Shown: positions 1-6,521, numbered from the stretch's first letter. The stretch: 17,124 nucleotides of DNA from an uncultured Saprospiraceae bacterium (GCA_938033975.1 CALHKJ010000534.1:1-17124); one strand, 5' to 3'. The notes: generated by a model not told the origin, from the sequence alone. Numbers and translations are program-made.

Positions 1-836
1 CCTAATGATTTTGCATCCAAAGCGCGCTCGCGAATTTCATCGCCTCGATCTTTATCTACTACAGACATTAATTTATTGGCGGCAGCTTTGGCTTCATCTT
101 CGGTAGCTCTGACTATAACATGAACTCTCAACCCAAAATCAACACTTCGATTATAGGCAGCTGCCTTGGTTGACATGGTAGTCATCAGCTCTTTTAATTT
201 TTCTTCTGTTTCAGGCCACATTAGATATACATCACAATGTTCTGCGCATAAATCCACAGCTGGTGGAGAGTAACCACCAAAGTACAACAAGGGCCCACCA
301 TTTTGTTGGTAGGTTTTTACAGGTTTTGTATTCTCTAATTTGATATTATAAAATTCACCTTCAAAATCTATGAAATCTTGATTCCATCCCTGTTTTAAAA
401 TCTGAATCACCTCACGAGATCTCTGATACCTTGCCTGTGATTCCATTTTTGTGCCAGGAAGATCTGAAGAAATAATATTAATGGTCAAACGTCCTTTGAG
501 TATATGATCCAAAGTAGCAATAGTTCTACCAAGCATCGGAGGATGAACCTCTCCACAACGGACTGCTGCTAACAGATTGATATTTTTTGTTAGGGGTGCC
601 ACTGCTGAAGCAAAGGTCAAAGTATCTTGACCAACTTGATAAGAAGAAGGACAAAGCACATTCCGAAAACCAAGTTGATCAGCTGTTTGCACAATTTTAG
701 AAGTATTCTCCCACGAACTGCGATAATTAGGATCGTGTGCACCTAAAAATTGATCGTCGCCATTACATAATGGTGCAAACCATGCAACCTCGGCTCCTTC
801 TAGTTGTGGAGAACGAATTTCTATTCTTTTTATCAT
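1..836 (-). CDS. LLM-class flavin-dependent monooxygenase, alkanesulfonate monooxygenase (SsuD)-like; 3' end outside window
   Basis: Read on the minus strand from ATG at 836, the frame stays open to the window edge and gives 278 residues of a protein that is usually about 350-390 long. The N-terminus (IEIRSPQLEGAEVAWFAPL) and later segments match the luciferase-like TIM barrel of FMNH2-dependent SsuD-type enzymes: TADQLGFRNVLCPS, a beta-strand NINLLAAVRCGEVHPPMLGR, the TLDHILKGRLTINIIS segment and PLLYFGGYSPPAVDLCAEHCDVYLMWPE, followed by FGLRVHVIVRATEDEA. Family members use reduced flavin from a partner reductase to cleave the C-S bond of sulfonates or oxidise related substrates; they are cytoplasmic. 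No reductase or sulfonate transporter is visible. The family call is secure; the substrate is not, since many LLM enzymes in Bacteroidota are unassigned. Confidence 0.88.
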   Translation of the reverse strand, partial: MIKRIEIRSPQLEGAEVAWFAPLCNGDDQFLGAHDPNYRSSWENTSKIVQTADQLGFRNVLCPSSYQVGQDTLTFASAVAPLTKNINLLAAVRCGEVHPPMLGRTIATLDHILKGRLTINIISSDLPGTKMESQARYQRSREVIQILKQGWNQDFIDFEGEFYNIKLENTKPVKTYQQNGGPLLYFGGYSPPAVDLCAEHCDVYLMWPETEEKLKELMTTMSTKAAAYNRSVDFGLRVHVIVRATEDEAKAAANKLMSVVDKDRGDEIRERALDAKSL

Positions 837-955
837 AAATACTCTTTGAACATAAGTTTTAATTGAAAATCAAAGCGAATGTCTTGTAGTGGAAATATAA
901 TAACAATATAGCTTTTGCATGATTGCATTAGGGCATTTTTACTTAGCAAATTATA

Positions 956-963
956 TATCTTTG
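956..963 (+). promoter_or_regulatory. Bacteroidota-type -7 element TATCTTTG upstream of the YceI gene
   Basis: TATCTTTG at 956-963 fits the TAnnTTTG -7 consensus of the Bacteroidota primary sigma factor and lies 27 bp before the YceI ATG. I see no good TTTG -33 box at the expected 19-bp spacing; the nearest candidates (TTTG at 914-917 and TTG at 923-925) are too far away. The 154 bp between 837 and 990 hold no gene. They must also contain the promoter of the leftward monooxygenase gene, which I could not place. Confidence 0.45.
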
Positions 964-990
964 TTTCAATAGCCATTCTAACAAACTACT

Positions 991-1509
991 ATGAAGAAAT
1001 CATTTTTAATCTTATTGATTATATTTATTAGCAACTCGCTCTTTTCTCAACAGATAAACCCAATTGGATCAACTGTCAATTTCGAAATTTCAAATTTTGG
1101 ATTTAGGACAGTGGAAGGAGTAATTTCTAATATGCATGGCACAGCAGATTTTAATATTGACAATCTGGAGTTATGTAGTTTTGATGTTTGCGTTGATGCA
1201 ACAACAGTAGACACAGAAAACGAAGAGAGAGATGAGCATCTCAACAAAGATGATTTTTTCGATACTGAAAACTTCCCGGATATATGCTTTTACTCAGATG
1301 AGGTCATCAAGCTAGCGAATGGTTATGCAGCAACGGGCACACTAAAAATCAAAGGAATTGAAAGAATCCAAACTATCAATTTTTCTTATATAGATAAAAC
1401 CTTCACAGGGAAATTGAAAATCGAAAGATCGGATTTTAATTTAGGGCCAAGTGGTGGTTTTATGATTGGAAAAACGGCAGAAGTACGGATTGTTGCTAAG
1501 ATTCATTAA
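991..1509 (+). CDS. YceI-family periplasmic lipid-binding protein
   Basis: A 172-residue protein with a classical signal peptide (MKKSFLILLIIFISNSLFS, probable cleavage before QQI near residue 19-21). The mature part has the YceI lipocalin-like pattern: strand STVNFEISNFGFRTVEG, a central CVDATTVDTENEERDEHLNKDDFFDTENFP block (the conserved run of 'D/N ... R(D/N)xHL...FFD...P' residues) and a C-terminal FTGKLKIERSDFNLGPS. YceI proteins fold as an extended beta barrel that binds polyisoprenoid or similar lipids in the periplasm; their exact role is often unknown. Its 3' end overlaps by 14 bp the stop region of the convergent gene at 1496-1717, so no separate terminator fits between them. Confidence 0.9.
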   Translation: MKKSFLILLIIFISNSLFSQQINPIGSTVNFEISNFGFRTVEGVISNMHGTADFNIDNLELCSFDVCVDATTVDTENEERDEHLNKDDFFDTENFPDICFYSDEVIKLANGYAATGTLKIKGIERIQTINFSYIDKTFTGKLKIERSDFNLGPSGGFMIGKTAEVRIVAKIH

Positions 1510-1717
1510 TCCTTGCTTTATCTGCTTTCATCAGAGAAAATTTCAATTTCAAATACCAAGCTAGCAACACAACTGTGACTGCCGGCCAAAGTAAACAAAA
1601 CAAAAAGGCATTCACCTCATAATAGGATGTAGCACTTAGGTTGGACACGTTGATGATGAAGTCTGTGCAGTAGCCGTATATCCACAATCCCAATTGCATC
1701 AGTTTTTCTAGAATCAT
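1496..1717 (-). CDS. small membrane protein of unknown function (73 aa), coupled to the upstream gene
   Basis: A 73-residue protein starting with ATG at 1717. It has an amphipathic N-terminal part, then DFIINVSNLSATSYYEVN, a strongly hydrophobic span (about residues 37-56, AFLFCLLWPAVTVVLLAWYL) and a basic tail. Its ATG overlaps the TGA of the 129-residue gene (4-bp ATGA overlap, 1714-1717), which suggests translational coupling. The segment with Y at position -4, N36 and W44-P45 repeats a motif of the upstream protein (N98 and W106-P107 there, same spacing), so the two look like partners or distant paralogues. I do not recognise a characterised family. I judge it real because of the coupling and shared motif; the overlap with the YceI gene is at its 3' end only. 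Confidence 0.65.
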   Translation of the reverse strand: MILEKLMQLGLWIYGYCTDFIINVSNLSATSYYEVNAFLFCLLWPAVTVVLLAWYLKLKFSLMKADKARINES

Positions 1718-2103
1718 GCCTTGAGTTTTTTAATGGTCTGCCGCATCTCAATGCATCTTACCAATAAATACCACATCAGTAAGGGCCACAAAATTGCCAA
1801 GAATAATAGATTGGCCAATGCATAGTTAGGCGATGCTTTTAGAAATCGGATGATACCAAAATAAATAGGATCAATATATTGTTTGACTGGTCGGAGGTAT
1901 TTGATGTGGTGTTTTTCACAGAATGCAGAACTGTTATGACAAGCCCAACTGCATTTATTGTGAACCCACAGTTCTGGATTCATAAATTCTACACCGCGTC
2001 CACCATAGGGAATTTCATCAATCTTCTGTCTGCATAACTCATTGACGAATACCATAATGACAAATGGCAATGAGAAGAGGAACAGTTTAGACTTTCGTTT
2101 CAT
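1714..2103 (-). CDS. membrane protein with Cys/His-rich external loop (129 aa), unknown function
   Basis: ATG at 2103. A hydrophobic segment at about residues 7-20 (uncleaved signal or first membrane span) is followed by a loop with C51, C55, H56, C62, H65 and H66 (in NKCSWACHNSSAFCEKHH), then a second membrane span at about 97-117 (NLLFLAILWPLLMWYLLVRC) and a basic tail. The Cys/His cluster would face the periplasm if both termini are cytoplasmic, and could bind a metal or form disulfides; this is inference. It overlaps the next gene by ATGA. I do not recognise a named family. Together the pair may form a small membrane complex. Confidence 0.72.
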   Translation of the reverse strand: MKRKSKLFLFSLPFVIMVFVNELCRQKIDEIPYGGRGVEFMNPELWVHNKCSWACHNSSAFCEKHHIKYLRPVKQYIDPIYFGIIRFLKASPNYALANLLFLAILWPLLMWYLLVRCIEMRQTIKKLKA

Positions 2104-2111
2104 AGAAATAA

Positions 2112-2144
2112 AGCTTCTTTCTTACCAACGAAAAGAATGAAGCT
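2112..2144. promoter_or_regulatory. 12-bp inverted repeat (hairpin) just upstream of the 129-aa membrane protein gene
   Basis: AGCTTCTTTCTT (2112-2123) and AAGAATGAAGCT (2133-2144) pair over 12 positions with one mismatch, loop 9 nt. Read leftward, the stem is followed by TTTATTTC and the start codon at 2103. It could be a terminator for the zinc-ribbon gene that ends at 2219, or a leader hairpin that limits access to the start codon. The sequence does not decide between these. Confidence 0.5.
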
Positions 2145-2218
2145 AATATTTAATTTCTAACTGCTTAAGAGTCAAATGATATAGTAGGCTTAGAGTTTTG
2201 CCTATGAGAACTTTTTTC

Positions 2219-2500
2219 TTATTCTGATTTGTAAGCTACTTTGCATGCAACACAGCTGAGTTCACCATCTTGCTCTTTTATAGCTATACCAGCAAGGTGC
2301 TTATTCGCATAATCATTAATCCAACCAAGTTCAGCGTCAGGACTGTTGACATCTAAATTATTCAACTTTACAGTATCGTAGAATTTACCTCCATAGTCTT
2401 GTCTTCCCCAACAGTTAGGGCATAAACCATCTGGAGCCTCCCCATCTTTGGGTGAATCATTTTTCTTCAAAAAACTTACTAACGATTGGACTAAACTCAT
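2219..2500 (-). CDS. small zinc-ribbon protein (93 aa), uncharacterised Bacteroidota family
   Basis: The frame is open back to a TTG at 2530, but I place the start at the ATG at 2500, giving MSLVQSLVSFLKK and removing an unlikely N-terminal extension. The protein has two Cys pairs, C27-P-N-C30 (in LCPNCWGRQDYGGKF) and C83-V-A-C86 near the C-terminus, the arrangement of a zinc ribbon in which an inserted helix-rich middle (NDYANKHLAGI) separates the knuckles. I associate the CPNCWGxQ pattern with a conserved but functionally unassigned Bacteroidota family. No signal peptide or membrane segment: probably cytoplasmic. The 115-bp gap to the next gene on the same strand holds a hairpin (2112-2144), so a shared operon is uncertain. 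Confidence 0.72.
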   Translation of the reverse strand: MSLVQSLVSFLKKNDSPKDGEAPDGLCPNCWGRQDYGGKFYDTVKLNNLDVNSPDAELGWINDYANKHLAGIAIKEQDGELSCVACKVAYKSE

Positions 2501-2596
2501 TTCACTTGTTTTATTTTGATAATAGTACAATAATAATCAATAGCAGGTCTTTATTGTTTCAAAAATTTTAAAAAAAGTTGTCTTGTTCGTAACAAT

Positions 2597-3241
2597 CTAA
2601 TACTCCAAAACATTTTTAGGAAACTTGGATTTCAGCAACTGTATCTTTGGATTGATATATCTCTGACAAAACTGACCTTCATGATTCTTTTGATAATAAT
2701 TTTGATACTGCTCCTGATTTTCTTTGAATTTCCCAAAAGGAAGTACTTTGGTTATGATCGCTTCCGCAAATGAATCACGGCATAAATCAATTGCTCTTTC
2801 AATCTGAGCAATATCCTTTTTCTCAAAATAATAAACAGCAGATCTATACTTGCCCCTCATTGGATGATCCGAAGTGGAGCTATGAGTATTTAAATGAATC
2901 TCAATTAATGCTTCCAATGAAATCTCTGTTGGATTATAGTAAACAATAACAGCCTCTGAAAATTCTGTTACATTTTTCTCTAGACTCCGCATGGTTTGGG
3001 CAGGCAGGGCATTTTCCAGCCTTCGCATTGCTTCGGCGGGCAGGGCATTTTCATTTTCATTTTCATTTTCATTTTCATTTTCATTTTCATTTTCATTTTC
3101 ATTTTCATTTTCATTTTCATTAAATGAAGCTATCCACCCTTGCTCTACCTTTTGGACTCCAATCAATTGATTGAACACAGCCTCAGTGCACCAATGGCAT
3201 CCTCCTCCAAAACCAATTCTTTGAACAACATTCTCCTTCAT
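2597..3241 (-). CDS. msrA: peptide methionine (S)-S-oxide reductase MsrA, with a 50-residue low-complexity insertion
   Basis: MsrA reduces methionine-S-sulfoxide in proteins. The signature GFGGGCHWCTE (catalytic C15, usual form GCFWC) is at residues 10-20; SEAVIVYYNP, HLNTHSSTSDHPMRGKYRSAVYY, the KENQEQYQNYY segment and a late Cys in GQFCQRYI complete the fold. Without the insert the length would be about 164 residues, consistent with the short Bacteroidota form. Residues 41-65 are N(EN)12, and residues 65-88 are two 12-residue repeats (NALPAEAMRRLE and NALPAQTMRSLE). These lie between GWIASF and VTEFSEAVIV, a surface loop in the family. The reading frame is intact, so the enzyme may still fold. 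ATG at 3241 is the only sensible start. Same direction as the 131-residue gene 63 bp upstream. Confidence 0.9.
   Translation of the reverse strand: MKENVVQRIGFGGGCHWCTEAVFNQLIGVQKVEQGWIASFNENENENENENENENENENENENENALPAEAMRRLENALPAQTMRSLEKNVTEFSEAVIVYYNPTEISLEALIEIHLNTHSSTSDHPMRGKYRSAVYYFEKKDIAQIERAIDLCRDSFAEAIITKVLPFGKFKENQEQYQNYYQKNHEGQFCQRYINPKIQLLKSKFPKNVLEY
2978..3049 (-). repeat. 36-bp GC-rich tandem duplication inside msrA
   Basis: Two adjacent 36-bp units (3014-3049 and 2978-3013) agree at about 28 of 36 positions and encode NALPAEAMRRLE and NALPAQTMRSLE. They are clearly richer in G and C than the surrounding AT-rich DNA, with GCCTGCC/GCCCGCC cores, which suggests an origin different from the rest of the gene. 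Confidence 0.85.
3046..3121. repeat. hexanucleotide microsatellite (CATTTT)12.7 in msrA, coding N(EN)12
   Basis: The unit CATTTT is repeated without interruption for 76 bases (12 full copies plus CATT). On the coding strand it reads GAA-AAT and encodes alternating Glu-Asn. Since the unit is 6 bp, gain or loss of copies would lengthen or shorten the protein without shifting the frame. Confidence 0.97.
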
Positions 3242-3282
3242 AAATTCACAAGTTTCTTCAAATCCAGAAGTTTAAAATTTTA

Positions 3283-3309
3283 ATTTTCATTCTAATTTTC
3301 ATTTTCATT
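3283..3309. repeat. second, shorter and degenerate ATTTTC tract between msrA and the 131-aa gene
   Basis: ATTTTC at 3283, the variant ATTCTA at 3289, then ATTTTC at 3295 and 3301, followed by ATT: four hexamers in register, one of them degenerate. The tract covers the TGA of the 131-residue gene (3305-3307). It is the same unit as the long tract 160 bp away inside msrA. Confidence 0.8.
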
Positions 3310-3700
3310 GCATAACTCTCTTCACCAGCATACCCAAGATCCTTCTCTTGTATTCAGCTTCATCATTGATATAAGTTCTTAACTCTTCAACTGTCATATG
3401 GCCAATGATCAAACCTAGACACTTATTTCGAAAATTATTATTACTCTTCAGAAAATCTCGCAAGCCTACTTCATAGTGTTTCTCGTTTGATGTATCTACC
3501 TTGCTTAGGTGTTGTTGGAATTGTTTTGAGCTGTTAAAAAACTCAAGCAATAAATCATTCTGAAATTTGAGAATTGGTCTCAGTATTTCATTCTGAAACT
3601 TTTCAAAGGCTAGACTAGAGTCTGTTTCTAGATTCAGCTGTGGCCTAATCGAAAATAAATCGCTCGATCTAGAATCAATAGTATTGTTTTTACTTTCCAT
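3305..3700 (-). CDS. uncharacterised 131-aa protein, Bacteroidota family
   Basis: ATG at 3700, stop TGA at 3305-3307. A soluble, mainly helical protein: a low-complexity N-terminus, then FEKFQNEILRPILKFQNDLLLEFFNSS, a linker, and RDFLKSNNNFRNKCLGLIIGHMTVEELRTYINDEAEYKRRILGMLVKRVMQ. The pattern 'FQNxxLRPILKxQNxLLL ... FRNxxLGxIIGHxTxxExxxYxxxExExxRRIxxxLxxRxxQ' is familiar to me from unannotated Bacteroidota proteins; I know of no established function. No signal peptide, membrane span or catalytic motif. It precedes msrA on the same strand (63-bp gap) and is divergent from the nuclease gene (60-bp gap). Confidence 0.78.
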   Translation of the reverse strand: MESKNNTIDSRSSDLFSIRPQLNLETDSSLAFEKFQNEILRPILKFQNDLLLEFFNSSKQFQQHLSKVDTSNEKHYEVGLRDFLKSNNNFRNKCLGLIIGHMTVEELRTYINDEAEYKRRILGMLVKRVMQ

Positions 3701-3733
3701 AAATGAATTGCATTATTTCAATAACTTTAATAC

Positions 3734-3748
3734 AAAGATGTAATCTTT
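3734..3748. promoter_or_regulatory. perfect 6-bp inverted repeat in the divergent promoter region
   Basis: AAAGAT-GTA-ATCTTT lies midway in the 60 bp between the leftward 131-residue gene and the rightward nuclease gene. The position fits a shared operator, but the arms are short and AT-rich, so chance is a real alternative. Confidence 0.3.
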
Positions 3749-3760
3749 ATTCGCATTATT

Positions 3761-5263
3761 ATGAACCTACCAACCATTTCAAAATCAGATTTTCTTAAGT
3801 TCTATGAATGTCCATCCTATTTTTGGTTTTACAAAAATAGAAAGAGCGTACTTACTAAAAAACAACTTGACCCATTTGCCGAAAGGCTCATAGATCAAGG
3901 ACAGCATGTAGAATCAAAAGTACGAGAGCTTTTTCCGGAGGGAAAAATGGTTTATAGCTATGGGGAAGAAGCAGCGGCAGATACCGAACGATTGATTAAT
4001 GAAGGAGTCCAAACCATTTTCCAAGCAAGTTTTTTACACGATGGTTTGTTCATCATGTGCGATGTCCTTATTTGGAATGATTTGTTCAATGGATGGGATT
4101 TGATAGAAGTAAAATCTAGTAGCTCAACTGACTTCAATCGAAAAAAAGAACACCACCTTATCGATGCCTGCTTTCAAAAAATTGTTCTTGATGCTACAGG
4201 TCACAAAGTTGTGAATGTATATCTTGTAGAACTCAACAAAGAATTTGTAAAAAACGGTGAGATAATTCTAGACGAATTGTTTATTCAATCAGAAGTCACG
4301 ACTGAAATAATTGAAAGAGAAAAAGTAGTCCTTGCAGATATCGCACATGCAAAAAATATTTTGTCAGCAGAACAACCGACAAAGTGCGATTGCAGGTACA
4401 AAGGGAGATCGAGTCATTGTGCAGCCTTTAATTACTTATATCCCCAAACTCCAAGTTATAGTGTTTACGACTTTACTGCCATTGGTAGTTCGAAGAAAAA
4501 ATTGGCAAAGTTGGTGGACGAAGGAATCATTGATATAAATGATGTGAGAGAAGATCATGACCTAAGTGAAAAACATAAAAATCAATGGAGAGTACATGTT
4601 GATGATGAAGCCATACTAGCAAAAGAAATTTTGCAAGAAGAATTTGATGCGCTTCAGTTTCCAATCTATTTTCTTGATTACGAAACCTTACCATTGGCTA
4701 TTCCCAAATATGATGGCACCTACCCATATCAACAAACCGTGATACAATATTCTCTGCACATCTTACAAAAAGATGGGTCAATTGATCACAAGGAATACAT
4801 CCATCGAGACCAATCAAGTCCACTTAGAATTATAGCTAAAAAACTGAGGGAAGATATCAGCGACCAAGGTGCAGTTATTGTTTGGAACAAAACTTTTGAG
4901 GCAAAGTGCAATAAAGATTTGGCGGAAGCTAATCCTGAGCTCTCAGATTTTTTACTCAAACTAAATGGAAGAATCTATGACTTGATGGAGGTGGTAAGAA
5001 AACAAAAATACCTTCGCAAGGAGTTTAAAGGGAAGTACTCCATTAAAACTGTTCTACCTGTGATGTGTCCAGAATTAGATTATGAAACGCTGGAAGTATC
5101 AAATGGAACTCAAGCTGTGATGGAATATGAAAACTTAATCTTTGGACTCTATCCGTCAGAGCAGAAAGAACAAGCTTTCAAAAACCTGTTGGAATATTGC
5201 AAGCTAGATACTTGGGCCATGCTTAGGATCTATCAAGAATTGTTGAAATTACTAAAGGACTAA
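3761..5263 (+). CDS. DUF2779-type dual nuclease: Cas4/RecB-like Fe-S PD-(D/E)XK domain fused to a DEDDy exonuclease domain
   Basis: A 500-residue cytoplasmic protein with ATG at 3761. The N-terminal half resembles the RecB/Cas4/AddB nuclease fold: H49 in GQHVESKV, D101 in MCDVLIW, E116-V-K118 in DLIEVKSSS, and Q139 with a following Y in DACFQKIV..VYLVELN. C17 (FYECPSYF) together with C209, C211 and C220 (KCDCRYKGRSSHC) matches the four-Cys iron-sulfur arrangement of that group. The C-terminal half (from about 300) has DnaQ/RNase H-like exonuclease motifs: D306-Y-E308, VIWNKTFE (374-380), D407 in RIYDLME, and Y479-x3-D483 (EYCKLDT), the DEDDy pattern. The expected role is DNA or RNA end processing, but the pathway is unknown. 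It stops 3 bp before the convergent GH5 gene. No cas gene or CRISPR array is nearby. Confidence 0.85.
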   Translation: MNLPTISKSDFLKFYECPSYFWFYKNRKSVLTKKQLDPFAERLIDQGQHVESKVRELFPEGKMVYSYGEEAAADTERLINEGVQTIFQASFLHDGLFIMCDVLIWNDLFNGWDLIEVKSSSSTDFNRKKEHHLIDACFQKIVLDATGHKVVNVYLVELNKEFVKNGEIILDELFIQSEVTTEIIEREKVVLADIAHAKNILSAEQPTKCDCRYKGRSSHCAAFNYLYPQTPSYSVYDFTAIGSSKKKLAKLVDEGIIDINDVREDHDLSEKHKNQWRVHVDDEAILAKEILQEEFDALQFPIYFLDYETLPLAIPKYDGTYPYQQTVIQYSLHILQKDGSIDHKEYIHRDQSSPLRIIAKKLREDISDQGAVIVWNKTFEAKCNKDLAEANPELSDFLLKLNGRIYDLMEVVRKQKYLRKEFKGKYSIKTVLPVMCPELDYETLEVSNGTQAVMEYENLIFGLYPSEQKEQAFKNLLEYCKLDTWAMLRIYQELLKLLKD

Positions 5264-5266
5264 TCG

Positions 5267-6268
5267 CTATTTCTTTTCCGCTAAATAATCCTTCCAATGT
5301 TGACCAGAAAAAGTTGGTGTGAAATTCCAATCCGCAAGCATTCGTGGAGACCAAAGGTCATCAAAAATCCATATGACAAGAGACACCTCCTTCTTTTCAG
5401 CATAATCCGTAATGGCTTTCACGTAAGTACCATCATCTATAACAGGCACATGAGCACCTCTTTCTTCTTCCGTACAAAACCCAACTTCTGTTAAGATAAC
5501 CGGATACTTATCTGCCACATGACCCCAATCTGCTTCCCATGCAGCCTCCCAAGGTTTATTTCTTTTCATGGGATAAGGATGACTGACATAAGCTACACCT
5601 TCTGCCTCAATAGGGTCATCTATTACATGGTGCAATTCATAGGCCCAATCAAAACCAGCAATGAGTGGTATTGCTTCTGCATTATTTTTACGAACTAGCA
5701 TTACCAACTCTTTCATGGTCGTCTTCCATTCTGTCCACGACAATTCGCCCAACTTACCTCTAATAGTTGTAGGCTCATTAAAGAACTCGAAAAAGGCAAC
5801 TGTCGGATTTGCTCCGTAGCGTTTTGCCATTATCTCCCAAAATTCGAATGTTTCTTTTTTTGTAGTGTTGTACCTTTCGTATTGAAATTGTTCAGTGACC
5901 AAATTTCCAATGCTGTGCCAATCTAAGATTACATACATTCCGCTCTCCTTTGCCATTTCAAGTCCTCTATCAAGAAGCTCAAGATATTTATCTTGGCCCC
6001 TTTCGCGCCAAGCAGATGGATGAATAGGAAATCTTACAATATTTGCACCCCATGCACTCATCTCATCAAAATAGGTTTGTGTCCACATTCCATCTTTCTC
6101 AAGTTTATCTGGATCACTAGCATTCATTCCACTAAATACAATTGTCTTTCCTTTCGAATCAACAAAGTTATTTTCAAAAACTGAAATACGTAAGGGAGAA
6201 TCAACCTCAGGCTGACAGGTTGTAAAAAAACTGAATACAAACACTCCAAGAAAAGCTATATACTTCAT
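5267..6268 (-). CDS. GH5-family glycoside hydrolase (cellulase-like), surface or periplasmic lipoprotein
   Basis: The frame is open back to a TTG at 6277, but ATG at 6268 (MKYIAFLGVFVFSFFTTC) is the better start and gives 333 residues. A lipoprotein signal peptide ends with FTTC (C18); the acidic residues just after the Cys would be compatible with surface export, which is inference. The GH5 (alpha/beta)8 barrel is clear: VRFP with the conserved Arg near 79, ILDWH, FFEFFNEP with the acid/base E165, SHPYP, and the nucleophile E261 in VILTEVGF, then VIWIFDDLWSP. Family members cut beta-1,4-glucans, mannans or related chains; the substrate here cannot be read off. It stands alone without SusC/SusD genes, and its upstream region contains a terminator and palindromic element, so it probably has its own promoter. 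Confidence 0.9.
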   Translation of the reverse strand: MKYIAFLGVFVFSFFTTCQPEVDSPLRISVFENNFVDSKGKTIVFSGMNASDPDKLEKDGMWTQTYFDEMSAWGANIVRFPIHPSAWRERGQDKYLELLDRGLEMAKESGMYVILDWHSIGNLVTEQFQYERYNTTKKETFEFWEIMAKRYGANPTVAFFEFFNEPTTIRGKLGELSWTEWKTTMKELVMLVRKNNAEAIPLIAGFDWAYELHHVIDDPIEAEGVAYVSHPYPMKRNKPWEAAWEADWGHVADKYPVILTEVGFCTEEERGAHVPVIDDGTYVKAITDYAEKKEVSLVIWIFDDLWSPRMLADWNFTPTFSGQHWKDYLAEKK

Positions 6269-6377
6269 GATTCTCAATTTCTATAAAACAATAAGGTAGC
6301 TCATTTGCCTTGAGCATCAAAATAGAGACGACTTCATAAACCATTAAATGAATGCAAGGATAGGAATTCTGGGGATA

Positions 6378-6519
6378 AGGCCTCCCAGATAATTTCAACC
6401 GCCTGCCGACGGATTGAACTTATCTTCCCCGCCAGCAGTCGGGCGCAGCCTCCATCTAAGGATGGAGGGACAGGTTTTATTTCATCGCTAAAGGCGATTA
6501 AATAAAAACAGGGAGGCCT
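6378..6519. repeat. 142-bp nested inverted-repeat element, GC-rich core, in the GH5/regulator intergenic region
   Basis: AGGCCTCCC (6378-6386) and GGGAGGCCT (6511-6519) form a perfect 9-bp outer inverted repeat. Inside are CCTCCATC-TAAG-GATGGAGG (6449-6468), a perfect 8-bp stem with a tetraloop, and TTTTATTTCATCGC / GCGATTAAATAAAA (6475-6488 and 6494-6507), a 14-bp stem with one mismatch. The left part (about 6396-6448) is GC-rich (CGCCTGCCGACGG, CAGTCGGGCG). No reading frame of note crosses it. The architecture suggests a non-autonomous palindromic repeat or a structured RNA; I cannot tell which. The rest of 6269-6800 holds a terminator and one possible operator, listed separately. Confidence 0.7.
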
Positions 6520-6521
6520 CC

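Noticed and set aside
2501..2530. TTG at 2530 as the start of the zinc-ribbon gene
   Set aside because: The ten-residue extension is polar and unlike the rest; ATG at 2500 is a simpler start.
3046..3121. The long run of short repeats as a possible CRISPR array
   Set aside because: The unit is only 6 bp and repeats without spacers; it is an in-frame microsatellite in msrA.
3761..5263. Cas4-like nuclease as a sign of a CRISPR-Cas locus
   Set aside because: No cas1, cas2 or effector gene and no repeat-spacer array in the window; the fused exonuclease domain also differs from Cas4.
5297..5494. Rightward frames inside the GH5 gene (also 5993-6184)
   Set aside because: Antisense shadows of a clear GH5 coding region.
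6207..6398. Leftward 63-codon frame overlapping the GH5 start and the palindromic element
   Set aside because: It overlaps the GH5 signal peptide region in another frame and has no domain, and part of it lies in the palindrome.
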